From the NCBI GenBank assembly GCA_963693365.1, contig CAVNZM010000003.1, forward strand, positions 3,658,001 through 3,722,000: 64,000 bases of DNA, in the 5' to 3' direction. The DNA is from Amoebidium appalachense. Lineage: Eukaryota > Ichthyosporea. The notes under the pieces were generated by a model. The model was not told the DNA's origin and did not search any database. It worked only from the letters and a program-made list of their open reading frames with translations. Position 1 is the first letter of the stretch. The number at the start of each line of letters is the position of its first letter. Below, piece by piece: positions 1-31,744 of the stretch. The position numbers were made by a program, and so were the translations under genes.

Positions 1-1956
1 TATACAAACAAATATATATCGATTTGGCCGATCGCGATTGCGAATTCGGTGTCCATCATTCAAAAAAAATTTTTTTTATTATAATGACATTATTGATATT
101 CTCGTCAAAATAGAGATAATCGAGATATCACAGATATCTCAGCGAAGAAAATACAAAAAAACCTTACTCTCGGATACGGATAAGATAACGACTAAGATAA
201 TCATACACCTTAGAAAACTCATGAAACATTCGGTGATAAACACCCCCATTTAACAGATAGTCAATAGACGTAATATCAGGGTTATCTAAATAAGCCAGCC
301 TTCTAATTATTTTTTTTTTAAGGCCAAAAATTGAATTTGAACCTATTGACCACCACCTCAAGGTTTGCGTGTGGAAACAGCTTCCTTTCCGTTTTCTCAA
401 TGCTACAGCAAAATGACACTATTGGGTTGTAAAATGCCTACATATAAACTGAGATTTGAGTGATCGAGACATTGAAACCCAACAATGGTGGTTTTGGGGG
501 AAACGCACCTTTTCACGGCAAGCCAATCATCAAGCCAGCGAGCAGTTGTTTGCTTTGCAACTTTTTAGTGCCAACTTCCAAGGTCCCCCTGAGCCAGCAG
601 TTGGGGACAACAAACAAAATGGTTTTTTTTTTTTTTTTTTTGTTGGTCCAGCTGCAACTGCAAGCGTAAGGTTAACGTTGCTTACGCCTTAAAAAACAGA
701 AGATACTTCCCTCTTGTCGTAAAAGTTTCGGCAGCTATTCCAGGCTAGCTATCATGAGACTACACTAGTACTGAAGCCCAGCATAAGTCGATTTTCGCTG
801 TGCTATTGGCTGCTAGATAAAGGAGGACACTTACCATACATACCTCCGTGATCACTGACACTGAGTGGGCGCTATTCGAGGAAACAGGCTGACGTAACCA
901 TTATTTCAACGTGAATTCACCGAATTTGGCTGGCATAGAGATGTTCACACGTGCCTCAGGAACGCCTGCTGCAGCTGCCCCAGCTTGAAAGATTTGATGG
1001 CACATCATGAGCTTCATCACGGCATGCATTCACACAAACAAATTCAAAGCTTCTTCATAATGAGACCAGTGGTTGTGGTGACCGGTAATGGTTGTATTAA
1101 ATGTATGGTGAGGGTTCATAATTCGGGACAATGAAGGACATGTACATTCAATCAAAGACGTCGATAACAAAAAAGAAATAAGAAAACCGCTGCCCTTGCT
1201 ACCACAGTGTCTGTATGGATCCAAGATGATATCAGTAAAAAAGGCAATACATGTTCATGTAAACCTGAAGGTCCAAGCTTGGCCGGTGTGCGTGCAAATG
1301 CCATTCTGACAGCTCGGCACATGGAACATTCCAAATCGCTTCGGGCTGCAGCCTGGTGGGTGCGACTCTGGCCATCCCTGCGGCTTACAGTGGCTTTCAC
1401 TCTGCTGTCAATTGTTGCCTCTTGGCTCTCTCACGTATGCATATACCGTACGGTATTCCCGAGGTACGGTGACAGGGTTCGCGCATCACGGTACCTGCAG
1501 CACCAGCTGTATGCCGAATCTACATAATCAGAGGTACGGTGAAGTGAACTCCTCCTACTTCCCTCCCCCCACCCACCCACCCACCCACCATGACCACCCG
1601 TTTGGAATGCACCGCACCTGTGCGAGAGAGAGATTTAGGGAGGGAGGGAAGGGGGGGGAGGGGGGGAGGGGGGAGGGGGGGGGGGGGGGAAGAAAGGGAG
1701 GGAGGGAGGGAGGGAGGGAGGGGCGGAGGGAGGGAGCAAGGGAGGGAAGGAGGGAGTTTTGGTGGGTGGGTGGTTGGGTGAGTGGGTGGGTGGTCGGGAG
1801 AGGGAGAGACAGAGAGAGAGAGAGAGAGCGAGAGAGAGAGGGGGGGGGGGGGGGGGGAGGGAGGGAGGAGAGAGAGACTCGGGGGGGGGGGGGGGGGGGG
1901 GGGGAGGGGGGGAGGGGGGGAAAGAGAGAGCGGGGGCGGGGGGAGGGAGAGAGAGA

Positions 1957-2035
<79 letters not shown>

Positions 2036-2093
2036 GTGTGTGTGTGTGTATGTGCGTGTGTGTGTGTGTGGTGTGTGATTGTGTGATGTGTGT

Positions 2094-2127
<34 letters not shown>

Positions 2128-2131
2128 GGGG

Positions 2132-2176
<45 letters not shown>

Positions 2177-2552
2177 GGGAGGGGAGGGAAGGAGGGAGGG
2201 CTCGGGGAGGGAGGGAGGGAGGGAAGGAGGATCCGGAAGGGGGGTGAGTCTCAGAGGTGGGGGGGGAGAGGGGGGGGGAGGGGGGGGGGGGGGGAGGAGA
2301 GAGAGAGAGAGAGAGAGAGAGAGCCGCGGGGGGGGGGGGGGGGGGGGGACTCGGACCACTAGCTAGCACCACCCGTCTTGATGTTACTGGCAGTCCCATT
2401 CATTAGGCAGTATGTGCAATTGGGCAGCCAAATCACTTGCCTTTTGACAAAAAACTTGAAGTCCCCCCACCCGTCCACTCCAACCCCTCCCCCCCCCCCC
2501 CCCCCCCCCCAACCATGCAACATACATCCCCACACACCTATACCAGCATGTG

Positions 2553-2607
<55 letters not shown>

Positions 2608-2944
2608 GGAAAAAAAACACACAAACAAACACACACAGAGCACACACACACACACACACACACACACGCGCACACACACACGCACACACACACACACATT
2701 GAGATTCTTGACCAAGAATGAGTCTGAGACTGTTGAGAAACTAACCCCCCCCCCTCCCCCCCCCCCCCCGGCCCCCCAGGGCCCCGTGCGGTGGAAAGCC
2801 CAACCGCCCACCCAGTGGCACCCACCTGCTCGCCGTTAACGGAAGCTTCGAAATACACATCAAAAGTTTCCATTTGTTGGACGAACGGGCATGTAGGTGT
2901 ATGTGTGTATGTGGGTGGGTGGGGAGAGGGGGGAAGGGGGGGAG

Positions 2945-2982
<38 letters not shown>

Positions 2983-3431
2983 CTGGCTGTTTAAAAGGCT
3001 GATGAAGATTGGAAAAGGGGGAAGACGAGATAAATAGTGTCACGGGCTTAGCCTAATCATGCTAATTAGCCTAATTAGGACATGCGGCAAGTTGAGTGTC
3101 AGAGGTATCGATGTGTGTCTCAGCCGGCCAGCTCTTGTGCTGATTTTGTTCAAACAGGTCACTCACGGCAGTGAACGTATTTTTTTCCTTCTATCTTTAT
3201 TGTTTAAGAGCATAATATCATGCGGTACCTTTTTGACAAACAAACATCTGACGGCACCATTCCCGGTATATTTTTCAACGTGATTCTTGTTTTTTAATTT
3301 TTAGAGATACATATGTACGGTCAAAGAACCTGGTAGATATACAAAGATAACCTATTTTCCAAGTATCATTCTTCAGTAAAATGCTTAACTTCTAGTGACT
3401 GGCAGAGATGTGTAAATTGCATGTTTAACTT

Positions 3432-3434
<3 letters not shown>

Positions 3435-3517
<83 letters not shown>
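3435..3517. repeat. (GT)n microsatellite
   Basis: An uninterrupted GT dinucleotide run of about 80 bases, downstream of the TSP1 gene. Confidence 0.95.
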
Positions 3518-3518
<1 letters not shown>

Positions 3519-3597
3519 CGGCGTGTAACGAATGCGAGACAAGATATTTACCAGACTTGATTCAGTGATCACATCTTAGTCCCATCCGCTCTTAGTG

Positions 3598-3762
3598 CGA
3601 ATTTGCACACAATGATATGTCAGTTTAACATTATAGCAAATGCGAATATGCACGCATGATGAAATGTCTATATAACATTATTGCGAATGCGAATATGCGC
3701 AAAATGAAACGTCTATATAACATTATTGCAAATGTGCACACAAAGCCTTAACGTCTATATAT
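3598..3762. repeat. Tandem repeat, about 60-bp unit, three diverged copies
   Basis: A unit built around 'gcgaatatgc', 'atgaaa(c/t)gtctatataac' and 'attattgc(a/g)aatg' occurs three times with substitutions. It lies just 3' of the stop codon of the TSP1/EGF/PAN gene, in its presumptive 3' flank. Confidence 0.8.
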
Positions 3763-3898
3763 AACACGAAGAGGATGTGACGCGAAGAAAAAAACTTCAT
3801 GAAATGACATATAGATTGTACCATCTGGCTAAACTTTTAAATTAATCGACGATTTTAAATTCAGTTACTACTATGAAATCCATGAACCATGCTAATTG

Positions 3899-21505
<17,607 letters not shown>

Positions 21506-22881
21506 GGCTAAAGTTTAATAAAGACTCTTGAGAAAATGTGGATGTTCTTTAAAAATCAGTGGATTATTGTTACACGTACAAATAGATGTCACCCACATAT
21601 CTCGTGCGGTGGTGTGTGTGTGTGGGCGTGTGTAGTAACTAAGTAAGCACTATTAGCATTACTTCATTTGGCAAGTCACGGTTTCTTCCCTACGAGTTTA
21701 GTATTTGTGACAATAGCATTACAACTCCGGAGTATGGTAGCCGGTTAATTGGACGGTTGAGTCACTGTGCACGTGTAATACGGCTTGACAATGTGTCGAA
21801 CTCAACAAGGAGTCGTCATCGTTTAGGTAGGAGGTTTTCAATGTAGCACCAATAAAGGTCATAGTAGATCCAGTAGTAAACATTATGTAAGTTTGTGTAA
21901 CACAGTAGGTGGCCTACTGACTGGTCCCAGGGGATGGGAGTGCCTTTCATAGTTTTCGACCGTAAACACTCGGATATTGTAGCACGAGGGCAAACAGCAT
22001 GGGCGGGTGATAACGTTAACGGTAAATTTTAACTTCTTGGTTTCACACCACACTTATTTGGGGAGTGGAGTGCCTTCCATGCTAACACGGTGAGACCACA
22101 AGACTTCTGGTGCGTGGGGTGGAAGATTTTTTATCCGGTGGTTGGTCGCTACAGCCGTTTTCCCTTTCCGCGGCGTACTGGAAAACATTCCAATCACATT
22201 CCAACGGACAAGGCTAACTTAGATTGATTTATTAGTCCAAAACTTAGTACATCTGTTAGGTGCATTGCACGTCGCACATACACATATCTACCGCCGATAT
22301 AATGGGTAGTTCATATAAACTATGGCGGAATTTTTTTTTATATAGCTGCTCTTTTAGTATGGCATTTTTTGTATGGCATTTGCCCTGTTTTCCATTGTCG
22401 GTGCGGATCGTGCTAATGTGTGATGGAATGCATTTTATTTCTTCTTATCTTTTGGAATGCAGAATGATTCCATCTGCATGCCGGAGGTTTCGAGCAACAT
22501 CAGGCCCAACGTTGCCGGCCAATTAATAATTCGACGCTTAAATCTACAAATTTTGTTTAGAAGTTCAATAAAACTAAAACCGATAGAGTAAGACTATACT
22601 TGTGGTCCATTTTTCTAAGAGCTAGCCTGTAGGGATGCTTATTTGTTGATCTCGATTCTCGAATCATGATGAGCACTCTGATTAGCCAATCATATTGCCC
22701 AAAAGTGAAATCTTTATCCGATCGAGATTCAAGAAGTTTCGGTCCTCTCGAACTCGCATTTGTCGAAGCTGCGAGGCAAGGAAGGGCCACCGAGAGGTTT
22801 ACCCAACACAGGGAGAGAGAGGGGGAAAAAAGAAAAAAAGAAAGAAAGAAAAAAATAACACACACAGCCGTTAAGCATTAG

Positions 22882-22934
<53 letters not shown>

Positions 22935-23039
22935 CTCAAGATTATACTCTAGGTACAGTGCACATGTACCGCTTGAACGTATGGTGCACACATACGGCGT
23001 GTGATGGTGATTGATATCGACATATACATGCACACGTAC

Positions 23040-23155
23040 GTACGGCGCCGTGCATTCGCATATCCGTTGTGGACGGCACTGGCAGACGTCGACTGGCTCA
23101 AGCGCTGGTCCAGTCACCGACTGGTAGACCAGCTGGCTGCAGCCTCGACGGCCAT
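23040..23155 (-). other. Possible isolated Cys-rich exon
   Basis: After a CTCAG acceptor, the minus strand reads a phase-1 segment (D)GRRGCSQLVYQSVTGPA.. with VDVCQCRPQRICECTAPY, ending near a GTACGTG donor. Five cysteines in about 38 residues and a non-repetitive composition make it the only exon-like piece in this stretch. No partner exon was found within several kb, and I do not assign a family. It could be chance. Confidence 0.3.
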
Positions 23156-23874
23156 CTGAGACAGTGAGACCCACGTGCACAGAGCTGCAGCGATATCATG
23201 TTCTTTGTTTGTTTTACAAAAAACTCCTTTTTTATATATATGCCCCATATGCCCCTATAATTCTTTTATATTTTATATAAATACATAGTAGGCTCACGGA
23301 CGCCGTGCGTGTAGTATTTATAATAAAACAAGCCCCTCAACCCCCCCCCCCTCCCCCCCAAACCTCCCCCTCCCCCCCTCCCCCCCCCCCCCCCCCCCCA
23401 CTACACACACACCCCCACCCACCCACCCACCAAACCCCACACCTTCCCCCCCCCCCCCTCCCCCCCCCCCCCTCCCCCCCTCCCCCCCCCCCCCCCCCCC
23501 CCCTACCTACCACCACCACCATCAGTACTGTGGCTCTGTCACCGTACCGGGGCCAGAACAAAGATTTCCGAACGTTTTCGCACTCAATTATATTATCAAC
23601 TTGAGTATTCGCCACCTCCCTGGCCGGGGCCAGTCTCCCCCAACCCCCCGGCCCCCCTGACGCTCAACCTCCCCCCCCCCCCCTCCCCCCCCTCTCCTAC
23701 TACTTTAATAGACTCCTCCCCTCGGGCTCCAGTTAGAACCCATAGTACCCAACCCCCCCAACCCCCCCCCCCCCCCCCCGCCCCAAAAAGTTAAGGTCTA
23801 TTACCGGATAGTATATTATAATTGGAGGATCCTGGATGTTGCAACGAGATTGAGGAGCATGTGTATATCATGAT

Positions 23875-24032
<158 letters not shown>

Positions 24033-24075
24033 ATGGGTGGGTGGTGGGTGGGTGGGTGGGTGGGGTGGGTGGGTT

Positions 24076-24131
<56 letters not shown>

Positions 24132-24250
24132 ATGGTGGAATAATCCGATTTGTGTGGTAACATCACGGTGTGTGGAAGGGAGAGGGGGGGGGGGTGGGGG
24201 GGGGGGGCAGCAGAGAACTTCGAGTCCAACCCCCCGTTGTCTCTCTCCCC

Positions 24251-24281
<31 letters not shown>

Positions 24282-24909
24282 ACAAACACAGACTGCTCTC
24301 TTTGGTAAGGGGGAGACTGTTTTAAAAGACTCATCTGCTTGGAGTGTTGTGGGTCCCCTTCCCCCCCCCCCCCCCCCCCCCCGCAAATACCCCATTCCCC
24401 CCCCCCCCCCCCCCCCCCCCCCTTCTCCCCCCCCCCCCCTCCCCTCCCCCGCCTCGGGCTTCTTCCCTATTAGAATCTCCGTAGAAGGCCCCTTCTCCCC
24501 ATGAACCAACTTCGTGCCTGACCAAAATAGAAATGTTTTGGGCAAAAGTTTATCGTGCTCCCGGACCTGTGAACGTGTGTGTATGCAGGCATGTTTGTGT
24601 CATCTCACCGTGTCACTGAACGACAATGTGTGGTTATGCAATCAGGCTCTGTTTGCTTGTGTTTGGCTTTTTAGGGGGCATGCCACGGCGTGCCGGTGTT
24701 CATCATGCGGTGTGTGTGAACATACTATGTTGTGTGGCCGCAGAATTCCAATGTAAGACCGTGCTACTCTATTATAATAATAGATAGATGTGTGCAGGTA
24801 CATGCATGTTGGTGTGTGTGTGTGTGTGTGTATGTGTGTTTGTTGTGTGTGTGCGTGTGTGCTTGAACACGTGTGCTTGTTGTTGTTATTGTTGTTGTTG
24901 CGTGTGTGT

Positions 24910-25006
<97 letters not shown>

Positions 25007-25682
25007 GTGTGTGTGCTTGTGTAATTTTGTGTGTTTGTATGTGTGTGTGTGTGCGTGTGTGTGTTTATGTGTTTGTGCGCATGTGTACATGCGTGTGTAC
25101 TTGTCTCACAGCATGCGTGCGCGCATGTTTCGGGCATGTGTGCATTCGTGTATGCGCGCGTGCGTGTGTGTGCGCAGTGCGTGTGTGTGTGTTCGTGCAT
25201 GCATGTGTGCGTGCATGCTTGCGTGTGTACGTACATACGTGCATGGGCATGTACGTGCGTGTGTGCTGCCTGCGTAAGTGCATGCGTCGTGCGTAAACGT
25301 CATTTTTCAACGTCCTATCTTACACCACCTCAGTCTTTGAGGGGGTACCGCCATTATGCACCCTCACATTCGGATCTGACAGGCTGCGTGCGTATTTTAC
25401 AAAGCCTCACACATAACTCACCCCGGCAACTTTTCCTCTGAAGTGCACATCATTCCCACCACTCGTCTTATTGAGTCTCATAACCTTTAAATCATTAAAG
25501 ACGGCGTTGACCCACAAAATGATATTTTGCTGCATTCACAGTGAACAGTTCGGCAACCCCCCCCCCCCCCCAAAAAAAAAAACCTCTGCCCCTCCCCGTC
25601 CCCCCTCTCCCCCTCCCACATTTCCTCCAACCCCAATCAGCCCTACAAGCGCATTGCACATACACATCTAGTTTGCACGCGT

Positions 25683-26118
<436 letters not shown>

Positions 26119-27223
26119 ACACACACAGGTGGGGATCGGTGCAAATCAGTCAATGATTTTCATCCTTTCCTGTTTCCTATGAAGGAGGTATTTCGATGCA
26201 GTGGCAATTTTTTGTCTATTTTTTTACAGTCATTTTTAACTTACAAAACCCAACACTGTATCATCTGCAAGTCATGCGCATCGTAGCGAGCCCGAAAGAC
26301 CATCACAACAGCAGCTACTGAAAAGTATCTGAGGTGAAAGAGCAAAAAAAAAACCCACAAGATAACGAAGAGCCATGAAAGGGTCGAAGTTCGCATCACA
26401 ATTCCCCAGACATTAGCTCACCGACTCCGTGGAACCGAGCCTCATCCCGGTCTCACTCATTCTCCTCCCCCCCCCCCCCCCCCCCCCCCTCCTCCTCCCC
26501 CCCCCGCCGCCCCCCGACCCACCCACCCACCCTGCCCCCACCCTCCCACACACAACACGTGCACATGTACACACACACGCACACAGTGTCCACTGGCTGG
26601 CTGGGCCAGGTGGGTGTGAATTCAGTGGGGGGTTTATTAGTATTAGACTTGTAAGTTCGCTGATAATATTAATTACTATGTACTACGGCGACGTTCACAC
26701 GACAACAGATGTACAACGGGCAATGCCTCTATGGGGGTCACTCAGGCCCAAAAAAGAACGAAAAATTCTCCTTGCCAAAAAAACACTTATTTAAGAGTTT
26801 CATATTCTGCCGACAATAATGTGTAGTGCGCATGTACATGTACATAGTCATTGCATGGGTGCACGCACACGTGATTCGATCTCAAGCACCCGGGTCTTGC
26901 CCAAAAAATCAACCAATAGCTTTACATGACAAAATCTCATTGGATGTTCAGTTTGCCCAATCAACGAGTAGGTTCAAAATATTTTTACATATTTTTTGCT
27001 ATCACAGTTCTATGACGTCAAACGTAAATACATTGTTGTTGTCGCATCGATGTTGTTGTACATTGTGACAGATGTGTACTTGAATTTAGCTGTTACATAA
27101 ACATGCACATTCAGTAGGTTGTTTTTTCTTGCGAACCTAAAAGCTTACTATTCTGGTTTTTGTAGGGTAATATATTGTTGATCTAAATTCCCTCACTGTT
27201 CTTGATAAATGGCAATGCGAATC

Positions 27224-27339
27224 TGATTGGTCAACATTTATAATAACCAATTATATCTATTTATAATCACTTAGAGATCTTGCTTACTTTGTCGAACATT
27301 TCTATTGGATAGCTTATTCCCACGTAACAAGTATATAAG
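27224..27339 (+). promoter_or_regulatory. Putative TATA/CCAAT core promoter
   Basis: TATATAAG at 27332-27339 lies about 155 bases upstream of the ATG at 27494. CCAAT-type motifs occur at 27224 (ATTGG), 27247 (CCAAT) and 27304 (ATTGG), within 110 bases upstream of the TATA element. The arrangement fits a Pol II core promoter with a 5' UTR of roughly 130 bases. Confidence 0.5.
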
Positions 27340-27493
27340 CGTGAGAAGTATGAAGGCTTCCTCACTTTCAAAGTTTCGAGTATTCAATGACCGGGAGCCG
27401 CGGATCCCCGTTTCCGCTTGAATATCGCTTATATATTTGTCGTGATAATTATTAGAAACCCCGGCAATACCTTTTTACTTGTGTTATGTAACA

Positions 27494-28168
27494 ATGCCTG
27501 CTGGTGACGTGATTTCCAGAGGGTTCACAAACCTCCGAGAAGCCACCCGCAAAGCGAACATCACACGAAACGTCCACAAAGCGAAATGGGCCTCCGACGC
27601 ATGCGCAGCGCTATCACACCTAGCGTCGTCAACCTCGAGCGTACACATGAACGAAAAGTCAAGATGTATTGACATCAGAGACACAGTTGTTGGTTTTGTA
27701 GACGTTCGTGAAATCGACGAAGGCTCATATGGAAGGCTGTGCGCGCCTGCGCTGCGCCTGCGAGGAATGCACAAGCCCGAATCCGTCAAAACGCTCAAAC
27801 ACCACGCGGGAACGGAACCACGTCTGCTGGCAGTGAACCTCGACGAGGGACACATAGTTCTTTACAAATACAAAAGGACGCGTGTGAACAACGACTCCGC
27901 AAACGTACAATTTTGCGCAGACCCTCTTTTTAGCGTAAACAGCGGCAAGGCTCCGGTCATGCCAAGCAACATGGTTGTGTGCCGCGCTTCAAACTCGCCT
28001 GGAGAGATGGCAAGGGAGACGTTCTTCGTACGGATAAGAAATTCGTACACAAAAAGCGGCGTTTTTGTTGATAGATACTATGTGGTGGTGGTTGATATGA
28101 TAGCAGAGCACCAGCCGCTGTTGAAGTGGATGGAGGCACAGGCTTTGAAAACTATTGGTTCCAAGTAA
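27494..28168 (+). CDS. Single-exon protein of unknown function, 224 aa
   Basis: An intact ORF with balanced composition in a repeat-free island. It starts at ATG 27494 in good context (AACAATGCC); the in-frame codon 15 bases earlier is TTG. It opens MPAGDVISRGFTNLREATRK and ends LKTIGSK before TAA. The N-terminus is basic and Ala/Ser-rich, the middle has IDIRDTVVGFVDVREIDEGS and LLAVNLDEGHIVLYKYKRTR, and the end has a beta-rich VFVDRYYVVVVDMIAEHQ. There is no signal peptide or transmembrane segment. I do not recognise the family. A TATA/CCAAT promoter upstream and the lack of repeats support a real gene. Confidence 0.65.
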   Translation: MPAGDVISRGFTNLREATRKANITRNVHKAKWASDACAALSHLASSTSSVHMNEKSRCIDIRDTVVGFVDVREIDEGSYGRLCAPALRLRGMHKPESVKTLKHHAGTEPRLLAVNLDEGHIVLYKYKRTRVNNDSANVQFCADPLFSVNSGKAPVMPSNMVVCRASNSPGEMARETFFVRIRNSYTKSGVFVDRYYVVVVDMIAEHQPLLKWMEAQALKTIGSK

Positions 28169-28680
28169 TATATATGGGTGGGCTGGGAGGAAATTTTACT
28201 ATGATCAGTGATTTATAAGAACTAGTAATTTACGTAAGACCAGCAAATAATTTGAATGAAGCAAATAACTAGTTGCAAAAATTATACACAAATATTATGA
28301 AATGATAAAGAACTGGTGTGCCGTTTTCAGCCATCCTTATAGATGAGAAACAAACTGAGTCATGCAATTAGTATAGAACAAACGGATTCGTTGAAACGAA
28401 GAAAACTGCCCCTACGAATAAAACTGCGAAGTTCACGGTGAAAGGCCTTTCTCGAGCTCGAACCTTGTGTAACACATTGTTCTTCTTTGGTGTTATTACA
28501 CTCTGTATTCCATGCTATAGCAAAATCTTTTGTTCTACCCTGATATCTTAAACATGTATCAAACAATACAGCTAGCATATATAAAGAGATCCTGCGCTCA
28601 TGTGTGTGTGTGTCACGTGTGTATCTGTGAGACTGTGTGTGTGTCACGTGCGTGTGTGTGTCACGTGTGTGTGTCACGTG

Positions 28681-28794
<114 letters not shown>

Positions 28795-29397
28795 AGTAAG
28801 TATGTGCATGTGTGTGTGCGTGCGTGCCTGCGTGCGCGCATGCCCGGGTGCGTGCCTGCCAGAGTGTGTACGTGTGTGCGTGCGTGTAACATCAACACAT
28901 TACTTGAATCGGTTAGAAGAAGAAAACAAAAAAGAGAAAGAGCTACTGTAATGCCGTTTCTCATTGGTGTCTGGTCCTTAAGTGACACATTTGGGTTTGT
29001 ATCGGGTAAAATTTTTTTACCTAAGTACAAACAAAAATGGAACCATTCAAGAAAATCTACGTTACTGCATCTCGTTGTGTCCCCCCCGCCCCCCCCTCTC
29101 CCCCCTCCCCCCTCCCCCCTCCCCTTCCTCTCTTTCTCTCTCTCTCTCTTTCTCTCTTTTTTTGGGGGGGGGAGGAAGGGGGGGGGGGGGGGGGTTGGCA
29201 AAGGGAAGGGAGGGGGGAGGGGGAAAGAGGGGGGTGGTGGGGGATATTGTAATTATTTGCCAACGTCATTGATGTAGGTCCTCTGGACCTTTGACCCGTG
29301 AATAGGACTCCTGCTTTGGATTCAAAAAAAAAAAAAAAAAAAAAAAAAAAGTGGTCGGAATTGCATTGGTGGGGCTTCTTTATTTCGGATCACGGAA

Positions 29398-29475
29398 TCT
29401 GTGAGTTCTTCTGATTATGATCTGGTAGGAAGGAGAGAGCCTCAAGGGGGTTGTCGGGGGGATGCAAAATGCGCC
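29398..29475 (-). other. Possible 3'-terminal exon with poly(A) signal
   Basis: The minus strand shows an AAG acceptor followed by RILHPPDNPLEALSFLPD and HNQKNSQIP, then TGA. A few bases further 3' is AATAAA (within GAAATAAAGAAG), a canonical polyadenylation signal. No upstream exon could be joined with confidence, and the family is unknown. Confidence 0.35.
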
Positions 29476-30131
29476 TTAGTTTAGAGTGCGCAGATGGGCG
29501 TCCGGGGAGGGGGGGGGGGGGGGGCAGGGGTGGGCTGAGAAGGAGCCCAAGAGAGAGGGGAGGGGGGGGGGGGGGGGGGGGGGGGGGTATGGGGATGTTG
29601 TGGCCAGGCGGAAGGATGAAGGGCGGGAAACGGGGGAGGGGGGGGGGGGGGGGGGAGGGGCTGGCATCAAGTGACATCTGAGTTTGGTCCTTTCGGCCAC
29701 TGGCTGTGTGTGCATGAGAATGCTACTCCGCATATGGGTGGAGGTTGTGATGGTGTATGCATAAGGGTGGGTGTTTTTTTTTTTACCCAGATACTGGGGG
29801 GGAACGATGGGCGGGGGGGTGGGGGGGGGGGGGGGGGGGGAGGGGGGGAGGGGGGAGGGGGGGGGGGGGAGGGGGCAGAGGTGGGCGAGAGGGCAGAGAG
29901 AAGGGAAGGTGGGATGGGAGTGGAGGGAAAACGGGGGGGTTTGGGAGGGAAGACGGCTGTAGAGGGAGTGGATTAGAAGGGATTAGGAAGGGGGGTGTTT
30001 GGGGGGAGGGGGGAGGGAGAGAAGGGTACAGTATTCATGGTTTAAAGGTGCCACCATTTATGGAGACCTAATTTGCCTTGTGTGCGTGCCCATATGTGTG
30101 TGTTTTGTGCTCTTTCATGTGTGGTGTGTGT

Positions 30132-30177
<46 letters not shown>

Positions 30178-30523
30178 GGGTGAGAGGGGGGGGGGGGGAG
30201 GGAGCTCAGAGGTTTGTGTGTGTATCCCCAGGGAAAAGGGGGGGAAAGGGGGGGGGGGGAGGGGAGTGGGTACAAAAGAAAAAGTGGCAATGAGAAGTTT
30301 AGTAAACAGGAAGGTGAAGAGATACACGCTGATGTACATGAGTGCATGCCGACCCCTGTAACGGATGGTTTGTGCTTGTTTTACTGTGTGTCTGTACGTG
30401 AGTGTATACGTGCGCATGGGTTCCTCAACTACACAAAAATTGATATAGTGGAGTCGTATGTCAAGGAAGGAGACACGTGCTATCATGCACATTTTCCTTC
30501 CTCCCTCTCCCTCTCTCTCCCTC

Positions 30524-30565
<42 letters not shown>

Positions 30566-30802
30566 CCCCCCCCCTCTTTCCCCTCTCACTCTCTCTCCCC
30601 CCCCCCCCCCCCCCCCCCCCCCCCCACACACACACACCAACACCCCCTTCCCTTTCTCCTCTCTCCCTCCCCCACCTCCCCGGGCCCCCCTTATTCCTGC
30701 CCCTTAGATCTCTCTATCTCTCTAGTTACTGGGTCTCGATCTCTCTTTTCTTCAGTTTGCAATTTTTTTTGGTGACATTCAAGTTTTTCAATTCATCCCC
30801 CC

Positions 30803-30851
<49 letters not shown>

Positions 30852-31100
30852 CCCCCCCCCCTCCCCCCCCCCCTCCCCTTGCTTTTTGGCTTCGTTTCAG
30901 GTCCGGGAGGAGAAAGGGAGAGAATGAGATCACGATGCTACTATGTAAATAGTTCATCTCCCCCTAAGTTGCTCGGGTTGCTTCCTCTCTTCAAAATTCT
31001 CCCAGGAAAAGCAGATATACAGACAACACTTGTTTGTTTTTCAAGTGTGTGCGCGCGCGTGTCTGAGTGCGTGTGCGTGCCGTGTAGTACGCGCGCGCGG

Positions 31101-31419
<319 letters not shown>

Positions 31420-31744
31420 CGCGCGCATGTATCTGCGTGTGCATGTGCATGTGCGTGTCCGGTATGTGAGCGTGTGTGCGTTCGTGAGTGTGTGAGTGTG
31501 TGTGGCACGCACACCGGGGGGAGGGGGGAGGCCCGGGGATGGTATTGTGGGGGTTATTGCAGGTATGTATGGTTTTGTTCCCAGTAATTGTTTAAAAAAA
31601 AAGGTTCCAAGTGCTGTGTTTCTGTCATGTGTTTCATATCCTGACGGGATGAGGGGACGGGCGAACTTCATAGGAGTTTATCACAGTGTTAGACTGTGAC
31701 TCTGATTGCGGTTTTTTTAGGGTGGGATGGGGGGATGGGGGGGG

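Larger units (their letters stand above)
1..3898. other. Intergenic, AT-rich start then compound low-complexity DNA
   Basis: I see no supportable gene here. The first 1.5 kb is ordinary AT-rich sequence with only short ORFs. From about 1,560 to 2,360 it is a compound purine block of poly-G, GGGA and (GA)n with an embedded (GT)n; 2,550-2,700 is (CA)n and 2,940-2,982 is poly-G. The long Pro-, Gly-, His/Thr- and Val/Cys-rich ORFs in this stretch are direct translations of these repeats. The 3' end of the downstream minus-strand TSP1 gene lies just beyond the right edge. Confidence 0.7.

Noticed and set aside
1412-2811. Long ORFs rich in Gly/Arg/Glu, Pro or Val/Cys on both strands
   Set aside because: They are translations of poly-G, (GA)n and (GT)n runs in several frames at once, with no non-repetitive core.
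22666-22881. 71-codon plus-strand ORF ending in Lys/Glu-rich text
   Set aside because: Short, runs into a GA/A-rich repeat, no motif, and no promoter or splice signal.
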